Assembly (NCBI GenBank): GCA_023265785.1
Contig: JAHFSL010000006.1
Location: 1-20,354 of the forward strand
Source: Candidatus Coatesiibacteriota bacterium
GTDB taxonomy: Bacteria > Oederibacteriota > CAKKQC01
Direction of reading: 5' to 3'
DNA: 20,354 nucleotides
How positions within the stretch are numbered: position 1 is the stretch's first letter; each line of letters starts with the position of its first letter. Under the pieces are notes generated by a model that saw only the letters and a list, made by a program, of their open reading frames with translations, made no database searches and was not told where the DNA came from. Below, in pieces: positions 5,728 through 12,177 of this stretch. The translations under genes and the position numbers were made by a program.

Positions 5728-7802
5728 TGCGCCGCCGCCCCGCCGTGCTCGCCCTGGCCCTTGTCTGGTTGGCGCGGCCTGCGCTGGCGGCGGCGGTGAA
5801 GGCGCCCCATGTCAGCGTGGATCTGGTCGCGGAGGGCAAGTCCCTCAAGCCGGGGGAAACCGGGTGGGTCGGGGTCCGGTTCACGACGGATCCCGGCTGG
5901 CATGTCTACTGGCGCAACCCGGGCGATTCCGGGATGCCGACCTCCATTGCCTGGAAGGTGCCGGCCGGAATCACGGTGGGTGAGCTGGCGTGGCCGCGGC
6001 CGGACCGGATCCTGGAAGGGCCGCTGGTGAGTTATGGGTACGAGGAGGGGGTCCTGCTCATGGCGCCCCTCACGCTGCCCGCGGCCCGGCCGACGGGCGG
6101 GACCGTGACGCTGGCCGCCCGGGCGACCTGGCTGGTGTGCAAGGACACCTGCATCCCGGGCCATGCGGACCTGACGCTCACCCTGCCGGTGGGGGATGGG
6201 GCGGCCGGGCCCCATGCCGCACTCTTCACGCGCGCCCGCGCCCGTCTCCCAGCGCCTCCGCCGCCGACGTGGCGGACGGCCGCCAGCGTTTATGGCTCCA
6301 CGCTGACATTGGTGATGGCGGGTGCGTCCGTCCAAAAGTCCGTCCAATTCTTCCCGCTCATTCCGGGCCAGGTGGACAACGCGGCGCCCCAGCGGATCAC
6401 CCGGGGGCGGGACGGCGTGTCGCTCGTCCTCCCGCTGTCTGATCAGGCCAAGGGAGCACCGGCGGTGCTGGAGGGCGTGCTGGTTGCCGGCGACCGTGCC
6501 TGGACGCTGGCCGTGCCCGTGGGCGCATCCGCGGCGTCCACTCCCGCGGCACCGGGGACCGCCGCGGTTCCCGGAACCGGAGAAGCCCTGCGCGGATTTC
6601 TCTGGGCCCTCCTCCTCGCCTTTGCGGGAGGCATGATTCTGAACCTGATGCCGTGCGTCTTCCCCATTCTTTCGATCAAAGTGCTGGGATTTGTCCGTGA
6701 ATCCGCCGCCCATCCGCGCGAGGTCCGGATCCACGGCCTGCTGTACGGCGCCGGCGTGCTGGTTTCGTTCTGGGCCCTGACCAGCGCACTCCTGGTCCTC
6801 AAGTCCGGCGGCGAGCGGCTGGGCTGGGGCTTCCAATTGCAGTCGCCCTCGGTGATCGCCCTTCTCGCGGCCACCCTCTTCCTGCTGGCCCTCAACCTCT
6901 TCGGGGTGTTCGAGGCCGGCACCACGGTCGCCCGCCACGCCGGCGCGGTCCGGTGGGGTGAGGGCCGGTCGGCTGCATTCTTCACCGGTGTCCTGGCGAC
7001 CTTCCTGGCCACGCCGTGCACGGCGCCGTTCATGGGGACGGCGGTGGGGTACGCCGCGATCCAGCCCGCCCACATTGGGCTGGCCGTGTTCTCCGCCCTC
7101 GCGCTGGGCATGGCCGCGCCCTATGTCGCCCTCTCCTTCGTCCCCGCGCTGGGCCGCCATCTGCCGCGCCCCGGCCGCTGGATGGAGACCTTCAAGCAAG
7201 TCATGGCCTTCCCCCTTCTCGCCACGGTGATCTGGCTGATCTGGGTGCTGGGCCTGCAGGCCGGGCTTGCGGCCGTGACCCAGGTGCTGGCCTGCCTGCT
7301 CGTGGTGGCCCTGGCCGCGTGGTTGTACGGCCGCTGGCACACGGGCACGATGCGGGCCGTCGCCGGCGGGCTGGTGGTGGCGGCGCTCGCCGCGATGCTG
7401 GCCGTCATGCGGCACCCCGCCCCGTCGCCCGTCGCCGCGATGGACGGGGACTGGCGGCCCTGGTCGGCCGCCGCCGTGGAGCGGGAAACCGCCGCGGGCC
7501 GGCCCGTATTCGTGGATTTCACCGCGGCGTGGTGCCTGACCTGCAAGGTGAACGAGCTGGTGGCCCTGGACACCGCGGATGGCCGCGCCGCGCTCAAGCG
7601 CCATGGCGTGGTGATGCTCAAGGCTGACTGGACCAATGCCGACCCGGCCATCGAGCGGGCGCTCGCGTCCTTCGGCCGGAACGGCGTGCCCCTGTATGTC
7701 CTGTATCCGGGCCGGAAGGGCAGCGCGCCCCGCATCCTGCCGCAGATCCTGACAGCGCAATCCCTTGCCACGGAACTCGACCGGCTCGGCAGCAACCCGT
7801 AG
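5727..7802 (+). CDS. dsbD: DsbD-family thiol:disulfide interchange protein
   Basis: Carries electrons from cytoplasmic thioredoxin across the inner membrane to extracytoplasmic thiol proteins. The 691-residue protein has the three-part DsbD plan. A signal peptide (RRRPAVLALALVWLARPALA) leads into an N-terminal domain with C138 and C142 (WLVCKDTCIP). The membrane domain has one cysteine in LMPCVFPILSIK (C310) and one in LATPCTAPFMGTAVG (C431), the paired transmembrane thiols. The C-terminal thioredoxin domain has CLTC (C603, C606) after FVDFTAAW. ATG 5727 is chosen because it opens the signal peptide and has a purine-rich ribosome-binding site (agggaag). It overlaps the upstream stop as TGATG. 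The neighbouring redoxin and the multihaem cytochromes nearby are plausible clients; that link is inference. Confidence 0.93.
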   Translation: MRRRPAVLALALVWLARPALAAAVKAPHVSVDLVAEGKSLKPGETGWVGVRFTTDPGWHVYWRNPGDSGMPTSIAWKVPAGITVGELAWPRPDRILEGPLVSYGYEEGVLLMAPLTLPAARPTGGTVTLAARATWLVCKDTCIPGHADLTLTLPVGDGAAGPHAALFTRARARLPAPPPPTWRTAASVYGSTLTLVMAGASVQKSVQFFPLIPGQVDNAAPQRITRGRDGVSLVLPLSDQAKGAPAVLEGVLVAGDRAWTLAVPVGASAASTPAAPGTAAVPGTGEALRGFLWALLLAFAGGMILNLMPCVFPILSIKVLGFVRESAAHPREVRIHGLLYGAGVLVSFWALTSALLVLKSGGERLGWGFQLQSPSVIALLAATLFLLALNLFGVFEAGTTVARHAGAVRWGEGRSAAFFTGVLATFLATPCTAPFMGTAVGYAAIQPAHIGLAVFSALALGMAAPYVALSFVPALGRHLPRPGRWMETFKQVMAFPLLATVIWLIWVLGLQAGLAAVTQVLACLLVVALAAWLYGRWHTGTMRAVAGGLVVAALAAMLAVMRHPAPSPVAAMDGDWRPWSAAAVERETAAGRPVFVDFTAAWCLTCKVNELVALDTADGRAALKRHGVVMLKADWTNADPAIERALASFGRNGVPLYVLYPGRKGSAPRILPQILTAQSLATELDRLGSNP

Positions 7803-7872
7803 GGCGGTGCGACACTTCTCCGGGTCGGCGTCGTCCAAGCGATATCCACCGAATCCCCAGGAGGCTCATGCC

Positions 7873-8496
7873 ATGAAGAAATCGGCCCTTCAATTCCGCG
7901 CAGGCCTTGGCGTTGCCCTCCTGTTGGCGTGTGCCGGAATGGTTTCGGCGGCCCAGGTGGGCAAGCCTGCCCCGGCCTTCAGCGCCCGGGACCTGGACGG
8001 GAAGACTGTCGCGCTGGCGGGGCTCAAGGGCAAGGTCGTCGTCCTGGAGTGGCACAACAAGGGGTGCCCGTTTGTTGTCAAGCACTACGGTTCGGGCAAC
8101 CTGCCGGCCCTGCAGGCCAAGTGGACTGCCAAGGGGGTGGTGTGGATCTCCATTGTTTCCTCCGCCCCGGGCAAGGAGGGCTTCTGCACTCCCGACGACG
8201 CCCGTGCGGACATCGCGGCGACGAAGACGGCTGTGACGGCCATGCTTCTGGATCCGGAAGGAAAGATCGGTCGGGCGTACGGGGCCAAGTGCACGCCGCA
8301 CATGTTCATCGTGAATCCGAGGGGTGTGCTGGCCTACAACGGGGCGATTGATGACCGGCCCACGGCGGACACCTCCGACATTTCCGGAGCCGTCAATTAT
8401 GTGGATCAGGCACTCACCGAACTCCTGGCGGGTAAGAAGATCTCCGTGTCCACCACGACGCCCTACGGCTGTGGCATCAAGTTCGCCAAGCCCTGA
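7873..8496 (+). CDS. Exported peroxiredoxin-like redoxin protein
   Basis: A 207-residue AhpC/TSA-type thioredoxin-fold protein. A Sec signal peptide (KKSALQF...ACAGMVSAA) precedes VGKPAPAFSARDLDGKTVALAGLKGKVVVLEW. The redox centre is HNKGCPFVVKHY, with C65 as the candidate peroxidatic or thiol-redox cysteine. YGAKCTPHMFIVNP supplies the cis-Pro loop, and the end YGCGIKF matches the terminal motif of PRX-like1 proteins. AGGAGG at 7859-7864, 8 nt before ATG 7873, fixes the start. It follows dsbD after a 70-bp gap without a clear terminator, so it is probably co-transcribed and may receive electrons from DsbD. A role in peroxide removal or thiol maintenance outside the cytoplasm is likely; the exact substrate is unknown. 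Confidence 0.88.
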   Translation: MKKSALQFRAGLGVALLLACAGMVSAAQVGKPAPAFSARDLDGKTVALAGLKGKVVVLEWHNKGCPFVVKHYGSGNLPALQAKWTAKGVVWISIVSSAPGKEGFCTPDDARADIAATKTAVTAMLLDPEGKIGRAYGAKCTPHMFIVNPRGVLAYNGAIDDRPTADTSDISGAVNYVDQALTELLAGKKISVSTTTPYGCGIKFAKP

Positions 8497-8517
8497 CGGC
8501 GGGCGGCCCGCGGGAGG

Positions 8518-9369
8518 TTAGCGGGTCGAGAAGATGGGTTCGAGCCGGGCCGCATCGGCGGCCACGGTCTGCGATTCGACATCCGTGAGCGGGGCCAGAG
8601 CTTCCGCCGCTTCGCACGCCCACCGGTAGAGCGTCTCGTGGCCGGGTGTGACGGCGGCCGTGACGCCCGGCAGGGACAGCGTGAACCGGAGCCCGGTCCG
8701 GGCCTCCTCGGCGGACTCGACGGGCGCGTACCAGCACTTGGCCCAGGGCCGCGCCTCACCGGCCCGCAGGGGCCGCTTGCCCAGGGCCTTGAGCGCCAGG
8801 CACCCCATCCCGCGCTCGCGGGCCGCGGCCAGCACCCGCGGCCCGAAGTTCCCGCCGTGCCAGGAGCCCCGGCTGAACGGGTACAGGACCGTATCAAAGG
8901 CGAGCCGCTTCATCGCTTCCAGCGCCGCGTCCTCGCCATGCGCTGAAAAACCGAGGAACCGGGTCAGGCCCTGCTGTCGTGCCTCCGTGAAGGCCTCCAC
9001 CGCGCCACCGGGCCCGAAGGCCTGGGCGACATCCTCCGCCGTGGTGATGGCGTGCATCTGGTAGAGGTCCACATGATCGGTACGCAGGCGCTTGAGCGAG
9101 GCGCGCAATTCCCGCGCCGCGCCCTCCCGGGACCGCTCCGTGGTCTTGCAGGCCAGAAAGATATCCTTGCGATAGGGCTCCAGCGCGGGCCCCAGCCGCT
9201 CCTCGGAGTTCCCGTAGCTGGGGGCGACATCGAAGTAGTTGATGCCCCGGCCGATGGCATCACCCACCAGCCGCGCCGCCTCGGTGGGCGTCTCGTCCAT
9301 CACGAGGATGGCCCCAAATCCGACAACCGAGAGCTCCACGCCGGTGCGTCCGAGCGGCCGCTTCTGCAT
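8518..9369 (-). CDS. Aldo/keto reductase family protein
   Basis: A 283-residue NAD(P)H-dependent oxidoreductase of the AKR barrel. The start KRPLGRTGVELSVVGFG is typical. All four catalytic residues are visible: D47 and Y52 in FDVAPSYG, K75 in LACKT and H106 in LYQMH. The C-terminal SLPGVTAAVTPGH replaces the usual cofactor-binding strand motif, and LALKALGKRPL precedes it. The physiological substrate cannot be read from sequence. It is convergent with the redoxin gene (21-bp gap, a short GC-only stem between) and divergent from the cyclic-nucleotide-binding gene. There is no Shine-Dalgarno sequence. TACAAT on the minus strand ends 6 nt before the ATG, pointing to leaderless translation. Confidence 0.9.
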   Translation of the reverse strand: MQKRPLGRTGVELSVVGFGAILVMDETPTEAARLVGDAIGRGINYFDVAPSYGNSEERLGPALEPYRKDIFLACKTTERSREGAARELRASLKRLRTDHVDLYQMHAITTAEDVAQAFGPGGAVEAFTEARQQGLTRFLGFSAHGEDAALEAMKRLAFDTVLYPFSRGSWHGGNFGPRVLAAARERGMGCLALKALGKRPLRAGEARPWAKCWYAPVESAEEARTGLRFTLSLPGVTAAVTPGHETLYRWACEAAEALAPLTDVESQTVAADAARLEPIFSTR

Positions 9370-9375
9370 GGTCCG

Positions 9376-9399
9376 ATTGTACCCCGGGCTTGGTACGAT
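9376..9399. promoter_or_regulatory. Divergent promoter region, AKR and CNBD genes
   Basis: On the minus strand TACAAT (complement of 9376-9381) ends 6 nt before the AKR start. On the plus strand an extended -10, TGG-TACGAT (hexamer 9394-9399), ends 9 nt before ATG 9409. Only 39 bp separate the two start codons, so the two polymerases would compete for the same DNA. No good -35 is visible on either strand. Confidence 0.5.
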
Positions 9400-9408
9400 A
9401 GCGGCCTG

Positions 9409-9879
9409 ATGTCACTGACTGCGGACGATCTCTCGATGGTGCAGGACGCCCTCCGGAAGGTCTCCTTCTACGAGGCGCTGACCCCCGGTGAACTCGAGGA
9501 ACTGGGGCGCGGGTTCGAGAAGCATCCCATGACTAAGGGCGAGACCCTGATCACCCAGGGCAAAGCCGGCGGTGTCTTCTATATTCTCGCCTCGGGCTCG
9601 GTCGGGGTGTACCAGGCGGGCAAACTGCTCGACACCAAGATCGCCACCATCGGACCCGGCTCATTCTTCGGTGAGATGGCCCTGCTCAATGACGATCCCC
9701 GGAGTGCGAATGTGGTCTGTGAAGAGAATGGCATCGTCTTCACGCTCACCCAGGAGACCTTTCAAAAGGTGATCCTGCGCAACCCCAAGATCGCCGCCTT
9801 GGTCCGGCAGACGGCCGGTGAGCGCAAGTCCGTGAACCGGGAAGCCGAGCTGAATCGCCGGTCGGGCAAGACTCCCTAG
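9409..9879 (+). CDS. Cyclic-nucleotide-binding (CRP-like sensor) domain protein
   Basis: A 156-residue stand-alone cNMP-binding domain without a DNA-binding helix-turn-helix. The beta-barrel starts near FYEALTPGELEEL and includes TLITQGKAGGVFYILASGSVGVY. The phosphate-binding cassette is well preserved as FFGEMALLNDDPRSA, with E89 and R98 as the expected ribose- and phosphate-contacting residues. The C-terminal helix is followed by a charged tail (GERKSVNREAELNRRSGK). Such single-domain proteins sense cAMP or cGMP, or serve as regulatory subunits for a partner; no partner gene is adjacent. The start follows an extended -10 by 9 nt and has no Shine-Dalgarno sequence. Fold confident; ligand and partner unknown. 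Confidence 0.88.
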   Translation: MSLTADDLSMVQDALRKVSFYEALTPGELEELGRGFEKHPMTKGETLITQGKAGGVFYILASGSVGVYQAGKLLDTKIATIGPGSFFGEMALLNDDPRSANVVCEENGIVFTLTQETFQKVILRNPKIAALVRQTAGERKSVNREAELNRRSGKTP

Positions 9880-9895
9880 CCCCACGCTCGGGGTT

Positions 9896-9904
9896 TGCTA
9901 CACT
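9896..9904 (+). promoter_or_regulatory. Extended -10 promoter for the lipoprotein gene
   Basis: TGC-TACACT (hexamer 9899-9904) fits an extended -10. It would start a transcript near 9911 with a leader of about 30 nt containing AGGAGG. No -35 is evident. The same TGC-TAC motif recurs before the antitoxin gene at 10501-10509. Confidence 0.45.
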
Positions 9905-9941
9905 GAATCCCGGGAGCGGTTTGGCATTTAAGGAGGATTCC

Positions 9942-10274
9942 ATGAAGCGTTTCGTGCGTGCGGCGGTGGCGGTCATGGTCGGGACAGTCCTGTCGGGGTG
10001 CGCGTCCATCGTCGTGGAGCGGCCGGCGGGCGACTCGGCCCAGTTCGCCACGACCGGCAAGGTGACCCCCAATGTCCGGACCTTCAAGAAGTGGTACTTC
10101 TTCTGGGGGCTCGTGCCCGTCAGTGATACCTCCACAGCTCAGGACATCAAGGAGACCGGATTCAAGACCGTCCGGGTGGTGACCAAGATGAGCTTGGACG
10201 ACTTCCTGATGTCCGTCATCGGAGCGGTGGGGATCATCCCCTGCTCGCGTACCGTTGAGATCTGGGGCGAGTAG
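9942..10274 (+). CDS. Small outer-membrane-type lipoprotein, possibly Bor-like
   Basis: A 110-residue protein with a lipoprotein signal peptide ending in the lipobox LSGC (C20 lipidated), followed by ASIVVERPAGD. The body has a WYFFWGLVPVSD strand region and a hydrophobic LMSVIGAVGIIPCSRTVEIWG end. This is a layout reminiscent of Bor/Iss-like lipoproteins, but sequence support is weak. AGGAGG at 9931-9936, 5 nt before the ATG, fixes the start. It is expected at the inner or outer membrane facing the periplasm; function unknown. It stands alone between the cNMP-binding gene and the initiator tRNA, with its own extended -10. Confidence 0.75.
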   Translation: MKRFVRAAVAVMVGTVLSGCASIVVERPAGDSAQFATTGKVTPNVRTFKKWYFFWGLVPVSDTSTAQDIKETGFKTVRVVTKMSLDDFLMSVIGAVGIIPCSRTVEIWGE

Positions 10275-10276
10275 CC

Positions 10277-10327
10277 ATTGCTCCCACCCCGCAGGGCGAG
10301 TAAGATGTCCCTGCGGGGTGGAGCAAT
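10277..10327 (+). repeat. Inverted repeat covering the 5' part of tRNA-fMet
   Basis: The arm 10277-10296 is complementary to 10309-10327 over 19 pairs with one bulged C; the loop is 12 nt (10297-10308). The downstream arm contains the first 16 nt of the tRNA: the 5' acceptor strand, the 5' D-stem and the start of the D-loop. The upstream arm is therefore an inverted copy of the tRNA start. The -10 hexamer TAAGAT lies in the loop. Confidence 0.85.
10278..10306 (+). promoter_or_regulatory. Promoter of the initiator tRNA
   Basis: TTGCTC (10278-10283) and TAAGAT (10301-10306) are spaced by 17 bp. The -10 ends 5 nt before the mature 5' end of the tRNA (10312). Transcription would therefore start at, or within a base or two of, the mature tRNA, leaving little or no 5' leader for RNase P. 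Both elements lie within the inverted repeat at 10277-10327. Confidence 0.5.
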
Positions 10328-10387
10328 CGGTAGCTCGTTGGGCTCATAACCCAAAGGTTGTAGGTTCAAGTCCTACCCCCGCACCCA
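10312..10387 (+). tRNA. Initiator tRNA-fMet (anticodon CAT)
   Basis: The full cloverleaf can be folded by hand. Acceptor TGCGGGG pairs with CCCCGCA (10377-10383). The D-stem is GAGC/GCTC and the anticodon stem TTGGG/CCCAA, with loop CTCATAA (CAT at 10345-10347). The T-stem is GTAGG/CCTAC with loop TTCAAGT. CCA is encoded (10385-10387). Two initiator hallmarks are present: three G-C pairs next to the anticodon loop and an A11-U24 pair in the D-stem. Unlike the common bacterial initiator, position 1 is U and pairs with A72 rather than forming a C1-A72 mismatch, and the discriminator base is C. A strong intrinsic terminator follows. Confidence 0.95.
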
Positions 10388-10393
10388 CTTTGT

Positions 10394-10435
10394 GAATCGG
10401 CCGCTGGAGGAGGCTCCGGCGGCCGATTCGTTTTT
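10394..10435 (+). terminator. Intrinsic terminator after tRNA-fMet
   Basis: A 16-bp stem (10394-10409 with 10414-10429, one G-U pair), loop GAGG, then G and five T (10431-10435). The core stem sequence is shared with the terminator at 11075-11115. Confidence 0.9.
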
Positions 10436-10500
10436 GTCGGCCCCAGCTCTTCCAGTCAGCCGTGCCTCACAACTTTGGGATACCTGAGGTGCGGCACTTC

Positions 10501-10509
10501 TGCTACAAT
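10501..10509 (+). promoter_or_regulatory. Extended -10 promoter of the RHH/RelE module
   Basis: TGC-TACAAT (hexamer 10504-10509) ends exactly 6 nt before ATG 10516. This predicts a leaderless antitoxin mRNA and decides the start: an in-frame upstream start at 10462 would lie before the promoter. No convincing -35 is visible. Confidence 0.6.
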
Positions 10510-10515
10510 CCTCCC

Positions 10516-10752
10516 ATGCCGGCCTCGCAGCCCCGGATCAGCGTCGTCGTCGATCGCCCGTTGTACAGCGACCTCCGCCGGCGGGCGGCGCGGGATGGGC
10601 TGAGCCTGTCCCAGGAGGCCCGGAAACTTCTGACGGAAGCGGCCGAACTGGCCGAGGACGCTGAGTTGGGAGCGCTGGTCGAACAGCGCCGCAAGATCTC
10701 CCGGCGGTCGTACTCGCTGGCCGAGGTCAAGCGTCACTTCAAGATCACCTAG
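10516..10752 (+). CDS. Ribbon-helix-helix antitoxin
   Basis: A 78-residue protein. RISVVVDRPLYSDLRRRAARDGLSLSQEARKLL has the ribbon-helix-helix pattern: a short beta strand (ISVVVD) followed by two helices with the turn at DGLSLSQ. The polar C-terminal half (LVEQRRKISRRSYSLAEVKRHFK) is the expected toxin-wrapping segment. It lies 6 bp upstream of a RelE/ParE-type toxin gene and would both bind the toxin and repress the operon. The start is set by the -10 element 6 nt upstream. The specific antitoxin family (RelB-like or ParD-like) cannot be settled by eye. Confidence 0.82.
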   Translation: MPASQPRISVVVDRPLYSDLRRRAARDGLSLSQEARKLLTEAAELAEDAELGALVEQRRKISRRSYSLAEVKRHFKIT

Positions 10753-10758
10753 CGCGCG

Positions 10759-11046
10759 ATGGCGTTTGCCGTTGAGGTCCGCGATCAGGCCCTTGATGAC
10801 CTGAACGACCTCCCCGCCAACATTCGGTTGCGGGTGATCGGGGCCATTGAATTGAGACTGGGGACGGCTCCCGCCCGCTATGGAAGCCGGTTACGAAAAT
10901 CCCTGCGCGGCTACTGGAAACTTCGTGTGGGAGACCTGCGAATTGTTTTCGAACTGGCTGGAGAGCGGGTCACCATCTGGGCGGTACGCAATCGGAACGA
11001 CGTCTATCCGGAAGCTGTCCGCCGAACGCGAGGCAGGCGGATCTGA
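10759..11046 (+). CDS. RelE/ParE-family toxin
   Basis: A 95-residue protein with the RelE/ParE fold signature: FAVEVRDQALDDLNDLP at the N-terminus, RYGSRLRKSLRGYWKLRVGDLRIVFEL in the central sheet and VTIWAVRNRNDVYPEA at the end. RelE members cleave mRNA on the ribosome, whereas ParE members poison gyrase. RVGDLRIVFEL plus the NRNDVY ending suits the RelE side, but the distinction is not certain. It starts 6 bp after the antitoxin stop and ends just before a terminator. Confidence 0.88.
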   Translation: MAFAVEVRDQALDDLNDLPANIRLRVIGAIELRLGTAPARYGSRLRKSLRGYWKLRVGDLRIVFELAGERVTIWAVRNRNDVYPEAVRRTRGRRI

Positions 11047-11074
11047 ACGAGTCCATCACGGGCACTGGCATGGA

Positions 11075-11115
11075 GAAACGGCCGCTGGAGAGAGCTCCGG
11101 CGGCCGTTTCGTTTT
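11075..11115 (+). terminator. Intrinsic terminator after the RelE toxin
   Basis: A 16-bp stem (11075-11090 with 11095-11110), loop AGAG, then G and four T. The inner 12+12 bases equal those of the terminator at 10394-10435. The outer pairs differ in a compensating way (GAAA/TTTC here, GAAT/ATTC there). Confidence 0.88.
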
Positions 11116-11232
11116 GGCCGGCATACGAGGCGAGCCTCCTGTAGAAACCTAATGGTCGTCAGGGGAATCGGCGATTGGCCCTCATGGCTTGTTCTCCGCC
11201 TCCAGCGAAACATATGGATGGGGGGACCAATC

Positions 11233-11280
11233 ATGAAACGGCAAGTGCGGGGATGGCGAACAGGGACCGGGAAGGGTTGA
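11233..11280 (+). CDS. Possible 15-codon leader peptide before the cytochrome cluster
   Basis: An ATG at 11233 with GGGGGA about 8 nt upstream opens a 15-codon frame (MKRQVRGWRTGTGKG) that stops at 11278-11280, three bases before the cytochrome start. It is highly basic. It could be a translation-coupling or attenuation leader, or chance. The rest of 11117-11232 holds no gene I can support; TTGTTC (11189-11194) with a poor TATGGA at 11213 might be a promoter. Confidence 0.25.
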   Translation: MKRQVRGWRTGTGKG

Positions 11281-11283
11281 GCG

Positions 11284-12177
11284 ATGCTCGTCCCCGTCCT
11301 CTGGATCCTGCTGGTCGGTGCGGCAAGGGGCGCCATGCCGCCGACCACGCTGCCGGACCAGCCTGGGTGTCTACGGTGTCATGGGATGGCGACCCTGGCG
11401 ACGCTCGACGAGCGAACCGGCCGTCTGCACCGCTTCGCGGTGGACCCGGAGGCCTACCGGCACTCGGAACACGCGACGTTGAACTGTGGCCGGTGCCACC
11501 GTGACGAGGCCGCGCGGTACCCGCACGGGCCAGGGCTGGCGCGCGAGAAGCTGGCGTGTCTCGGCTGTCACAAGGGGGAGGCGAGATTTCTCAAGCGGCG
11601 GTTCTCCGCGATCGGCCAGGAGGTCCACCGTAGCGTTCACGCAATCCGGCTGGGGGAAAAGTGGACATGCTTTGCCTGCCATGACCCCCACAGCTTCAAG
11701 GCGGGTTCGGGGGGGGTGGCCGGAGCCAATGCCGTCTGTCTCTCATGCCATGCCGCCCCGGCGCGCTTTGCGGCGTTGACCACGCGGCCGCTCCCCGACC
11801 TGGAAGTGGCGCACGGCTGGCTGCCCGCCCAGGCCCTCCACGCCCGGATGGTCCGGTGCGTTGATTGCCACGCCTCGGCCGAGCCACCGGACTTGGGGCA
11901 TGCGATCCTGCCCGTGGGGAAGGCCCTCCATGACTGCGTGGGCTGTCACGCGCGGTCCTCGCGGCTGTTGGCGACGCTGTACCGTCACACGGTCAAGGAA
12001 CAGCGGGCCAGCATCGGGTTCGTCAACGCGACCCTGCTCAATGACGCCTATGTCATTGGGGCCACCCGCAATGTCTGGCTGGACCGGTTGAGCGGCTGGG
12101 TCTTCGGGTCGGCGCTGTTCGGGATCCTCCTGCATGCCGCACTGCGGTGGCGCGGCCGTCCGTGCAGGCGGCCGTGA
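11284..12177 (+). CDS. Membrane-anchored heptahaem cytochrome c
   Basis: A 297-residue exported protein with seven CXXCH haem sites, at C29, C68, C92, C129, C152, C192 and C218. A short signal-type segment (LVPVLWILLVGAARG) precedes them and a single C-terminal helix (WVFGSALFGILLHAAL, about residue 270-287) follows. Several non-CXXCH histidines (for example SEHATL, HRSVHA, VAHGWLP) are candidate axial ligands. It is probably held in the inner membrane facing the periplasm, passing electrons between the cytochrome b made next and the octahaem protein. The start ATG has a purine-rich site (gggaaggg) just upstream. The stop overlaps the cytochrome b start. Haem count is certain; partner and direction of flow are inferred. 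Confidence 0.9.
   Translation: MLVPVLWILLVGAARGAMPPTTLPDQPGCLRCHGMATLATLDERTGRLHRFAVDPEAYRHSEHATLNCGRCHRDEAARYPHGPGLAREKLACLGCHKGEARFLKRRFSAIGQEVHRSVHAIRLGEKWTCFACHDPHSFKAGSGGVAGANAVCLSCHAAPARFAALTTRPLPDLEVAHGWLPAQALHARMVRCVDCHASAEPPDLGHAILPVGKALHDCVGCHARSSRLLATLYRHTVKEQRASIGFVNATLLNDAYVIGATRNVWLDRLSGWVFGSALFGILLHAALRWRGRPCRRP

Noticed and set aside
5694..7838. Very long minus-strand open frame opposite dsbD
   Set aside because: It is the antisense shadow of a GC-rich gene: the predicted protein is low-complexity Arg/Gly/His-rich with no recognisable domain, whereas the plus strand has all DsbD motifs.
8499..8511. Terminator between the convergent redoxin and aldo/keto reductase genes
   Set aside because: Only a 5-bp GC stem with a 3-nt loop and no T tract on either strand.
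9878..9896. Terminator after the cyclic-nucleotide-binding gene
   Set aside because: A 6-bp stem (AGCCCC/GGGGTT) with almost no T tail, overlapping the extended -10 of the next gene. Too weak to call.
11117..11232. Riboswitch (for example a c-di-GMP type) ahead of the cytochrome operon
   Set aside because: I looked because such switches precede multihaem cytochrome genes in some bacteria, but found no matching conserved core or paired stems.
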